DNA from: Cordilura impudica
Taxonomy: Eukaryota; Arthropoda; Insecta; Diptera; Scathophagidae
DNA length: 64,000 nucleotides
Direction: 5' to 3'
Assembly (NCBI GenBank): GCA_963682025.1
Contig: OY821519.1
Span: 250,990,858 to 251,054,857, forward strand
The notes beneath the pieces were generated by a model. The model was not told the origin of the DNA. It saw only the letters and a list, made by a program, of their open reading frames with translations, and ran no database searches. Positions within the stretch are counted from its first letter, which is position 1, and each line of letters starts with the position of its first letter. The position numbers were made by a program, and so were the translations under genes. Below are positions 23,901-35,900 of this stretch, in pieces.

Positions 23901-26900
23901 ATGTAAATGAAAATATAAATTATAATATATATAAATACAGAACACTTTAACTACTTAAATAATATTCCATAATATATAAGAAGATATTTAAAAAACTTCT
24001 ATGGAATATTTAAATATTCCATTGGAATGGACAAGATAGAAAATAATTAAATTTAAAATTATATTTAAGTAAATTAACATTTATGCCTGGCTTTAAAAAA
24101 ATGCTGAATAATGAGGGAATGTTTAAAAAAATTGAGTTCAGTTACGCAATATCTCATAAACACAATATCTCATGTACAATATATCAATATTAAACTGTTG
24201 GTTCTTTAAAATTTGGTTTTAAAATATTATATTTTTAATTTAAGATATTTTAAAATCTTAGGAAGAATGATTTTACTTAAAAAAATAATCGTTTGACATT
24301 TCCAAATTAAGTCTCAATTTGCAAAAAATGTATACTACGAAAACTCAAAAACATCTTAAAAACCAAATGGAGAATCAATTGTCAAGAAACTAATGTTTGA
24401 GATCAAATAATAGTCCTTAGAACCGGAGATTTAATATATATTATTAATTTCAATAAAATGACTTTAATCGAAGACTATAAAAATTGGTCCAACGAACCGA
24501 ACATTCTTTAAAATAATATTTATTATGACAATATACTTTTAAAAAACATTTTCTCCATCTGGAAATAATAGATATCTGAAAAGAAATTGCTTATAAAAAT
24601 TGCTGTATTTGTCAATCGCGAATTTCTAAATTAAAACCCATAAACAAAAGGTCCTACGGGCCGAAAAGTGCAGGTTTATGGGTTCACCGACTGTAGATTT
24701 ATAACAATCATAAATGTTCAACTTCTTAAAAGAAACCGTATTAGAACGAATACTTTAAAACAAATGGTCCTTCGAATCTGATATTTTTACACAGTTTCTT
24801 TTCAATAAACATAAACAAAATTTACTTCGAGCTGGAAATAAATACTTTAGACTGTAAATTTATAAAAACAATCTTCAAGACTAGTTTTTAACTTCCTAAA
24901 ACAAATGGTCTTTCGGACTAAACAATCTGATTTAAATATTTTTCAAGTCGTTTTCTGCTTGACACACTTCGCCAACTGTAAATCTATAACAACAATATTC
25001 AAGTCAAGCTTTTAAACTCCTTAAACAAATGGTATTTCGGACCGAAAAATCTGATTTAAATATTGTTCACATCTTTTTCAACATTTCTTTAAAGATCACA
25101 AGCAAATTGTTTAAGTAATATTATGCGAAATCAGAATAAAAGGCCTTTTGCTTTTCTAAAGGTACCGTTTATAATTATTTAAGGCAACTTAAGAGAAATT
25201 AAGAAAGAAAATTTGTAAACAATATGGAATGAAACCTCAAAAGCAAATAATTTATATATATAATTATAATTATTTTAATTTTAACAATGAGCAAAACATT
25301 TTTTATTATGTTAAATTTATTATATTTACTACAGTAACATTTTTTTTTTTAGCAATACACTTTAATATTTATAAACTTTTAGTACTACCGAAAAGTAGCC
25401 ATAAATGAGTATTTGTATTGTGGCGAATAAAATGCAATATAAAAACATAAACATATGGGCAACAAAAATGTTCTGAATAGCGAAAGGAAGCAATATTGTT
25501 GGTTAAAATATTTTCTTTTCTTTTTTTTAATTTATTAATAATTGATGATTTCTGTTAGCATTTTTCTAGTTCGTAATATGGTAAAATATTGGTAATTCGA
25601 ACCATAAATGGAAGTATTCTATCATCAGATGTTTACTATGAATCAATCAATGTAGAATTCTTTCAGATGAAAAAAATAGATTTGTTTTAATTGCTAATTT
25701 TGGGTCTTTAATAGACTCGTTCAAATTTGCCTTTAAAAAAAAAATATGATTCGAGAAAATGGAAATATATTTTTAATTTTTTTTATACTAAGATTTAAAT
25801 CCACTATGGATTATTTCTATCGTAAATATTCCGTTTAAAAGAATTTAAATGGTTCTGTTAAACGGAAACATAGATTAATAAAAACTAGATTTATTTCAGT
25901 TATAATCTATCAAATCATTAACCTTTGGTTCGAAGGACCTTACGAAATAGTCCATAGAACTGAAAATGTAGAAATTGAAAAATTGATATCAGAATTTAAT
26001 TCAGTTCAGTTTTAAATTTCTATCAATTATAAATTTTTTTCACAAAACTACAAAATCTTTAAAAATGGTCATTTGAAAAAGAAATATATTTTTTTATTAT
26101 TAAATTTCCTAATAAAGATATTAATGGCTGTTGTTTTCAAATTATTGACTATTTGTTGGTCCTTGAAACCGTATAATTAGATTTTCTCTACACAATTGTA
26201 TATTTACAATTTTTTAAGAGGATTTTTAAATTGAAAATTTATGGTCCAATAGACTTTAATAAATAGCCCTTCGGACACGATATGTATATTAAAGGAGCAC
26301 ACGTTATTGGAATCGTAAGTTTTAACAAATTGTGTTTAGTCTTAGCAAATGGTCTATCGTTCCTTGAATTTCAGATTATTAACAATCCTTAATTTTATAT
26401 CTCAGGAATATATACAAATTATTCTTCGATTTAGACATATATTTCAAATGTAGAATTTTTTGAGTTCGGTACTGCTTCTAATGGTTCAATTAATTTTTAT
26501 TTATTGATATTTCTTCTAGGTGTAAATCTTCCGTTTCTAAAGATCTACGTATTTCTAATAATCTTGCGATTTAAAACTTTTTTATTAACTATTGTTTATA
26601 CTGTAGATCCTTCGAACCTTCAATTGTACAATTTATAGTTTCCGATTATAAAAATCACTAACAATAAATTTTCCGTTGCAAGACTTCATGCATTGTATTA
26701 TAGATTTTCTATATCACATTGATTTTTATTAAATGATCCTTCGAACCTTGAAATGTAGATCATCATCAACTCCAGTCCAAGATTAATAGCTTCAGAATCT
26801 TAAGATCCATAATAAAAACAACTTTCATTACTTAAGACCCCTTTCCAATAATTATTCCATTTAAAAGACTGTTTTGCAAATTTGGATTTTGAATTTACCT

Positions 26901-29900
26901 AGAAAGTGATTTTTCTAACCTTGAATTTCAAGATTATAATCAAATCTAGATTTATAGCTTCCATTTCTAAGTATCATTTGATTTGGATATTATTTATTAT
27001 TTAACAAGTAAAGATTTTCAAAATCGCGTATTTGTAATTTTAAAGACATTTAACAAAGTATCCTTCGGACATTTAAATATAGGTTATAAACAATTTTAGA
27101 CTAAGAGGTTGCGTTTCTTAAGATTTTTTATACAAAATCATTATATTTGGAGATAACTTATTTATATTTCAAAACATATTTTAAAAACTCATACATTTTC
27201 GGTTTGGGCTTTTAAAAGTGGTGTTTTAGAAAGTATGGCATTTCGAACAGTGAAATGTAGATTATAAATAATTCGACATTTTTTTGTTGAGTGAAATACT
27301 ATAAACAATCCTTTTATGTAATTATATCTTTCAGTGGAAGATTTACAATTAACAATCTTACATTTTTTGTTTGATAGAATCTCAACAAATGGTCCTTCGA
27401 ACCCCATAGTAAGTATAATGGATGTCTTCAATCTCAGATTTCTTTCATTTAAGGAAAGCTTTCTGTTGCAATATTTATATCATTTTCTTCTTTGTAGATT
27501 TCAATCAGCTTATTTAGAACATTTATGTTTTGTATACGTTTATGTTTGGTGTTTTTATTTTTAAAGGTACCTTCTCTATCTTGTTTCGTTTTTTAGTTTG
27601 TATTATATTTATATGGAAGCAAAACATATATTTCAAAAATTCATGTGAATTGTTTTTCGTAATGTAATCCAAAAATATATTTGCTATTTTAAGCTTTTTG
27701 AGATCAATTTTCTTCTTTGTATTATTTGGAATAAATTTTTGAAAAATTCTATGTTTTTGGTGGGGCTTTTTTTGTATTTTTTTTTTTAACGGCTTAAAAA
27801 TTCAATTCGTTTTGTTTAAAAGATTATGATATTTTTTGTAGTTTGTGTTGCTGTAATTAGATCGATTTTAAAAGTGTAGTTATTGTTTTTTGTTAGTAAC
27901 GGTATGTTTTGTTGGTTGCGTGAGTTAGTTAATATCTGTTATATGCTATTGGAATTCGCGTTAATTGTGTATTATTATTATGAATGAATTTATGTTGGAC
28001 GCCAAACATCAGGATCTTCCATTAATGTTATATGTTGATCAGTGCCCATTTGCATTTGTCCATCACTGCCGGGCTGCCTTTCTGTAGGTGATGTGGCAGC
28101 GGCTGCCATATCCTCGCGTGAAGCTCTTTATAGGAAAACGTTTTCGAAATTTGTTTCGGTATTATTTTTTAAAATAATTTTTAAATTTATTTATTTTTTT
28201 TTTAATATTTTAGTAAGCAATTTTTAAGGAGAGAGAAAGAGAGAGAGGAGAGAGAAGAAAAACAGCAATTACAACAAAAAATATTAATAAATTTTCTGGC
28301 TTTTCAAAAGGGATTTTAAAGGAATTTTCATTTAAAAATATTTTCAAATGGGGGTTATATTTTTTAATTTTTGTCTTCTTGTTTTTCTTAAAACTAAAAC
28401 GTTTACTTACTTTTTGCCTAACGACATCATGCCATATATGACACCAGTGCCAAAGACTAAAGCACAGGGAAATATACTTCCTAAGCTAAAACATATAAAG
28501 ACGGGAATTACTGCAGCGCTGTAAATGGAAAATAAAGTTTGAAAAAAAGTTCTTGAATTGTAGAATATATTTATCTTATACTTACACACAGTATAGGGCT
28601 GCCCTATTCCACATAGGTCTAGCGTCTGCTAAATCAGCCACTTGGCCCACATAATCTATGCAGAAGAAACAACAGGGTGCCTCTAATGCCATAACCAGAA
28701 ATCCTACTAGCACTTGCAGGATGCCACCAATTAAACAATTAGTATTAAAAACCAATATACTTAAAGCATTGAAAAGACCAAATAATATACAGACTGTAGA
28801 AGAAGCAAAAATAAATGCGATTAGTTAAAATTCATCAGAAACTTTTATACTGTTACTTTAAGTCTCAGAATTATAAATTTATATTAAGCCCTTAATTATG
28901 GAATTATATTGCTTCTATTGTTTCATTATTTCCAAGTAGCTTTCCTGCTGAAAATACATTTTTTAATAAATGGTCCTTCGAACCGCAAAAGAGGACTAAT
29001 TTCAAATTTTTTAAATGAGGTTTTTTAAAAATATAAAATAAATTAAAAATTCAACTTTAAAAAATTTTAAGCCTTTATTCTATAACTTTTGGAAAAAAAA
29101 TGGTTAATAAAAATTGGTCCTTCGAACGAAGGTACATAATTTGATTGTTTGAAATCCACAATGCGATGTTCGTTCGAAAGAAAAAGATTTCTTAGATAAA
29201 ATTTCATGTTTGGTTTTAATTTTTTTTTTTAATATTTGGAAGTTTGGAGTATGTTTCTATCATTGTTTTTAGATTTTTTAAAAGTAAAATTGTAAATCAC
29301 TATCATAGGATTATTTATTTTATTTTAATATCAACGAATTTTTTATTTACGCATTTTTTTTTTTTAATTTTTGTGATTTAAAATTTTTGTAAGGTTTTTC
29401 TATTTTCTATTTCAATTCAGTGTTTTTTATGTAAAATGAGTCAGAAATTTCAAAAGAAAACATATTTCAATACTTGAGTGTTTATATTGTGTAAATGTTA
29501 GAAATTTTAATAGTAAAATTAAACACATTCATAAGATTGCACCAAAAATAGGAAAATATGAAGAGAAAATAATTTTCAAAAACTAAAATTTTTCATTTCG
29601 ATAATTTGTATTTTATTTTCATTAAACGATTTTTTTTTAGTATTTTTTGTGCTGTTTATTAATTTTAGATTTAGATTTAGATTTATTTGAACCCCAAAAT
29701 ATTGAATCAACGATCTTAATGGAATCTAGTTTCTGACCGAGTTATTGATCCTTTCAAGATCCACTTAATAAGCGAAATGTTAATCTTTCTAAAGACCAAC
29801 TAAATGTTTAATAGCAGATATTCAATGTATTCAATTAATGGCCGAAACGTATATCTTTTTTGAGTCCTTTTAAAAATTATTGATCTTTCTCTGATTTAAC

Positions 29901-32900
29901 TAAAATATAAATCACAGATCTTCATGTAATCCGAACTGTTGGTCTCCCTGTAGGACAACATCAGTTCATTTATAGATATTCATGGAATCCAGTTAATGGC
30001 TGTTTTGAAGATATTTTTAAGGTCCACTAAATAGTCGAATTGGTGATTTTTTTTAGTCGAACCAAGAGTCAAATCGAAATTCTTCATTTTATATAGTTAA
30101 TGGCTCATTTTTTTATCTTACTGTGGTGCAACTAAAAGATAAATCGAATCCAAGTTTTCTTCAAATTTGAGGTAATTTCTAGTTTTTTTAAAGCCCAACT
30201 CTTGATCAACTAAAAGTTTAATAGTACGATCTAATTCATTTCCTTTTAAGTCCACAAAGAAATCAATTTATTTATCTTTTTAAACTCTTTCTTTTAACTC
30301 ATACTCTCTGTCTGTCTGTCTGTCGTGGGTCAAACCCATTCTCCCTTATCCAATTGATCTGAAACTTGGCCCATAGTCTTGTTGTGACTACAGATTAATT
30401 TTCACACAGTCTCGCACCGTCACGGACTGATCTAAAAGTCATTTCCCCTAATTCGATCGATCTAAAACTTGGTCCATACATTTGCTGTGAAAAAGATTAA
30501 CTTTGACTTAGTCACGCATGGTCACGCACAGTCACAAAGAAGTTTTAAACGGATTTCCGCTCATCCAATCAATCTGAAACTTGGTGTATATACTTGTTGT
30601 AAAGAATGATTAACTTCGACATAGTCACGCACAGTCACGCATAGTCACGCCCAGGCACGGAGTGATATAAACCCCATTTCCCCTCATCCAGTCAATCCGA
30701 AACTTGGTCCATAGAATTGTTATGACCAAAGATTAATTTTAAAATAGTCACGCAGTCACGCACAGTCACGGAGAGATTCAAAACTCATATGCATAAGAAA
30801 AGAAAAAGTTTTAATGGGTTAGATAATTAAAGTACAACTTTATGATAAGATTTTTGTAAAACCATTGAACAACAAACAAAATTTGAGTTCAACACTTGCT
30901 TGATAATCTTATTAAAAATAAAACGCCATTCGTTTAATAAGAATCTCATTAAAACAATAAACATGTTTGTTAATAGTTCGTAGTCTCATTTCAATAAGCT
31001 TTTTTAGCCTTATGTTTCTAAGACTAAAATAAACATCTTTTATTTTTTCGAAACCATAAAAGTTACGTTTACTTTTATCTTTAAAAAAAATCTAAAAAAT
31101 GTTTATTCATCTATTCAATTATAACATAACAATTATCACAATGTTCAATAAAATCACTGATGATGGCTGAAATGCCAGAAACTAGTCTGATTAAAAATAC
31201 AATGTAATTATGAATTTTCTTCTTCTCTACCACGCTTCCTTGAAGTAAACAAATCTCACAAATTTAAGGTCTCCTTAAAAAAAAAAAAACATTTGTATGA
31301 AGAACAAATTGCAACAGTTTGTTTTGACTGGCTGTAAAAATCATTTATGATCTAAACAAATAATTGAGTAAAATCAAGCCAAACAAAATCTTTTTCATTA
31401 AAATTAAAAATAATTATTTAACTTGTAAAATTGTTTTAAAAAAGTCGTTTCATTTAATAATTGTTTCTTGCTAAAAGACTATTTTTGTTGTAGTCTAGCA
31501 TCGATATTGTTTTTGTAGACACGCATGTTGTGTTGGTAGGCTGTTATGCTTTTAGTGTAGTTGATGATTAAGTTGATGACGATGACGACTGATTTCATAC
31601 TACTAGCTGACTGTGTCATGAAACCGGTTCCATATGATTGCCTGATTTACCTTTTTTTGTTGCTAAAATATGACGTTGTACAGAGTTTAATAAACTTTTT
31701 GCACGTAACCGGCTTTTTGTGTTTTTCTGTTACTACAATTTATTACGAAATTTTACAATTTGTTTAAGTTTTGTAATTTTTTTTTTCTCAATGATTTCAA
31801 AAATTGTTTATAAAATTTTGCTTATCAAATTTATTAAACAGCCGATTGTTAATTAAATGTGACTCATACATACATAAGTATTATTTTTGTATAAACACAC
31901 AATTTGTTGTCAAAACAATCAATGTCGATAAATATCTTAGGGAGAAGCTAATTTAAAAAGGGCCAAAAATGAAGCATCATCCACATAAGTTCTTAATAAT
32001 TTCTTGTACACATGTCGGCTTTTACCAGATTATTTGCCTAAATGGCAATAGCATCGTCTAATAGGCGTTTTATATTAGACATAGTACTAGGGTGAGTCAA
32101 TAAGTCTTTGCAAATAATATAAGGGGCACAGAAAAATATCAAGCTGCAAAAGGTAACGGACAATTTTTTAAGCAAATCTGTCATTTAGTTTTTTTAACAA
32201 TCGATTGGTTGAGAAATCATTTCCGATTTTTGAAACTGGAAAAAATAAGTTCGTTTTGTCATCAAAACACTTCTACTTGAAAGATAAATCATCTAAAAAA
32301 ACAAAACTGATTTAGGCGAAAATCTATGGCTAATCTGCACCAGCGTTTAAGACTATCTACAATGGGGTAAATGAATTTAAACATGGCCGTACATCCACAA
32401 ATGATGCACTTCGTTCTGGACGTCCAATTGAGGCCGTTACTATGGAAATCACCAATAAAATCCAAGATATAATTTTGAGTAATGGATGAGTTAAAGTGAG
32501 TGAACTAGCTAAGGTCACAGGCATCGGCAAGATGGGTACGGCGTTTGCTCATAATCGATACATAACAGTTGATGCAACAGGGATTTACTACTAAACACCA
32601 AAAATGAAACGACACCGAAAGCATTAGATTTAACCAGGTTAAACCGGCCCGTAGAAATTAAAGACAGTAAAATCGGTTTTTTGGGATATGAATGGAATTA
32701 TCTTCTTTGATTACTTGAAAAAAAAAGGAAAAATAAAAAATAAAGAATTTTATTCATCATTATCGGGGCATTTAAACAAAGAAATCAAAATAAACGACCA
32801 CATTTAGCCAAAAGAAAAAAATGATCTTCCATCAAGATGGCAAAAATACACCTATTTTGCTCCCATCGACTGTTTCCAAATTTAAAGAAATGACTCGGCG

Positions 32901-35900
32901 GAAAAAGCTTCAAGTGGAATGTGGAGGCCATCTATCAACAGAAGCCTATTTGGGGGATCTTTCGAGATCTTATTACACTAGAAGAAGTGCATCGATCCAA
33001 AAGGAGACTAAGTTGGAAAAGTAAACAAGTTGGTCTGGGCCATATACCATGATTTTAGAGAAAGGGGTGTAGGTAAGCATTAACCTAATTTGAGTGGCAT
33101 TATGAATTTGTTGACGCAGATATGGAACAGTTTCATAACGCAAGGTATTTTTATATAAGGACTAGGTCGAAAAATGGATTAATCACACCAATTACGAATA
33201 TTCTCAAGGAATTTCTTTCTCACGGAAAATACTTTTCTCGAGAAAAAAAATCCTCCAATTATAAATTCCGCGTGAACAAAAAAATGAAAAAGTGGCATCA
33301 TCGAATTTCGAAGCCAGTTGTTTTGCTTATTGACAATTAATTTTCTGTTTTTTTTTTTTTTGTGTGTGGAAACGAAAATAAATTTATTTGAAAGAAAAAT
33401 TAAATAAAAAAGAATAGCATAGCTATTATGCGAGCAATCTTGGAGGAAATTGGTGTTGTAGAACAACAACAACGAAATAGCTAAAAAAGGATTCATAGAA
33501 TCTATGGAAAACGCAATCAATGCCTGAATTGGCTCTCATTAAAGTTAAAAAAGTTGAAGTTTGGCTTTATTTGTGATCTTCAGCCTACAAGATTAATAAA
33601 ATATTAGTTTTTTTTATTTAAATTTTGTTTTATCAAAATTCTTCTTACATTTTTAAGTAAACTTCCGTCTGTTTTGCAAGGGAAATTTTTTGAGGGAAAA
33701 AGCCAAATTCAAGTACATTGAGAATAACTACTTTTTTCCCATCGAATTTTTTTCCGAATGGGCTGAATGAAGAGCTGGGGTCTAATCGTCGCATTCATTA
33801 TCAAAAATTTTCGATCGAAATTTTTTTATTTTCCAAATTAAAATACTAAGAATCATTTTACTCTGTCTCAGTTAACCCGTTATATTCCCTTGTTACAAGT
33901 AAAAGTGAAACGAGGCCTGACGTTTGTCCGTCTTCTTTTTTAATAAACGACAATATAGAAGTTCTATTAGTCAGTCAGTCCCCTGCTAAATAACGGTTTC
34001 GATATATAAAATATAAATAAAATTAAAAAAACTCATATTAATGGAGTCAATTGGAGGTTCAAAACCGTCCGTCCTATAAAAAAAAATCTGATACATACAT
34101 ATGTAAAATAAAAATAAAATTAAAAAAAAAATTTTTTCTTGAAAATTCGATTGGGGTGGGTGTCTTTAAAAAAATTTATGAAAACTAAAGTCAGTCCGTT
34201 TGGCCGTTCTATCCGGCCGATTTTCTTCATTTTTTTTTAGATGAAAGGTATTTAGACACAGATATGTCATCAATCACTGAAATTTACTAAACTCCCACCT
34301 TACTCAAGTTATACTCAAACGCGATTCTTCCCTGTACATTTCTTATGGGACACATTCACTCAAGCAATTCGAATTCTCATAGCTCCTCTTCTAATGAATG
34401 GATCTTGATCGCTTCACTCTCAGAACACTCAGTGGATCAAGCTCTTTCTTTTGAGCTATTAACTGTTTAAATTCGCTAAGTTTGAGGAAAGTTATGCGAT
34501 CACAATCAACTTTACATTATGCAACACGAAAGTTAACGTACAGATTTCATTACAATAATTGCATAACACATAACCTGTGTTGAATTGTGAATTGCCAAAA
34601 ATTTGTATGTGTTCAACAAATATTTATAATGAAATAAACTTAATGAATAGATTAAAAAACATTGAATGAAATAAATTGAATGATAAAATAAAATTTCCTA
34701 GAATTTGCACTTGAATTTCGAGGTCTGGGCTCTGCTAGTAGAAATAAAATTAAAAAACTCACGCGATTGGTCCTATAAAAATTATTCTGATAGTATTTGA
34801 AATAAAAAATGATTTTACGGAAAAAATTGATTGGAAAGGGGTCTAAAGCCACACCGACTATACGATACCCTATACCATGCTAGATTTCAGTGAATATCGG
34901 AAAGGAGCTTTATAGGGAACTCTGATTATGATGATCCGGCAGGGTTTTTAGGTTTCAAATTAACAGGTGCAATAAACATACATAAACCAAATTTTTACCG
35001 ATATCTATATGATAATCTGGCATTTTAAGTCGTTCAATAGCCATCGTCCGATGGCCGACAAAAGCTTATATCAAAAATTTCATGAAAATATATTTATAAT
35101 TGCAAATATACATATTTTCAGTATTTCCGCCAAAAAACGATATCGCCGCAATTCGATATCGAGTAAAATCAATCGAAATTTTGGTTTATTATTTAAAGCC
35201 GACGGACAAACGTCGGACCTCGTTTCACTTTTACTCTTAACTAGGGGCCATCATTCGTTGACTGTGACAGAGTAAAATTTCGATCGAAAAATTTCGATAA
35301 CGATGCGACGATTAGACCCCCGATTTTGATTTGTTATGCCTTATGTAAACACATTAGTTAACAAAATTACGAGTATAATTTTTTTTAGTGCAGATGAGGA
35401 CTAAACACAAACATTTTTACATAAAAAATATTTTTCATCTACAAAATTATTTTAAATAACAAAAATTTGTTCAACACCAAACTTTTGTTTCTTTTCTTTT
35501 CATCAAAAATGTATTACGAAATAATTTAATTAAAAAGACAGGCTTAAATACATCATTACTCTTTGGGGGCGATGGTATAGCCATTTAAATTTTTTTTTTC
35601 ATACTTTTGTTTAAAAAAATACTAATTAACAAAAAAAAAAAAACGACTTCGATATTTTTTTTTCGATATTTTACTTTAACCATCTTCTTTGACGCCCTAT
35701 GTTCTTCGTGAACTTTTTATTTAAGTATTTTATGTACAATTTGTATTTATATTATATCTAATTAAATAAAGGACATATATATATCTTCTGGGAGTTTAAA
35801 TTAAGATATTTTTGTTTAAAATTTATAGCTAAGCTTCATCTTCACTGTATAACAGCTTGAAAAAAGTTTAAACAAAAATATCTTAATTTAAACTCCCAGA

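Larger units (their letters stand above)
22560..29170. repeat. Recurring GGTCCTTCGAACC word across fwe introns
   Basis: Close matches to AAATGGTCCTTCGAACC occur about twenty times, for example near 22936, 23184, 24762, 24901, 25025, 26155, 26605, 26730, 27381, 28970 and 29115. Inverted forms lie near 22701 (GGTTCGATGGACC) and 25928 (GGTTCGAAGGACC). Between 22.8 and 25.1 kb they sit in loosely repeated units that also contain AACTGTAGATTTATAACAA-like words. The fwe exons at 27990-28793 lie inside this interval and are not made of it. It is probably an old minisatellite, but the core is better kept than its flanks. Confidence 0.7.

Noticed and set aside
30305..30790. CRISPR-like regular repeats
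   Set aside because: The units are contiguous 115-bp minisatellite copies with nested ten-base words, in a fly intron, without unique spacers.
33179..33520. A 113-codon minus-strand open frame
   Set aside because: Phe/Lys/Asn-rich low-complexity sequence next to a dead mariner, with no domain, splice context or neighbours to support it.
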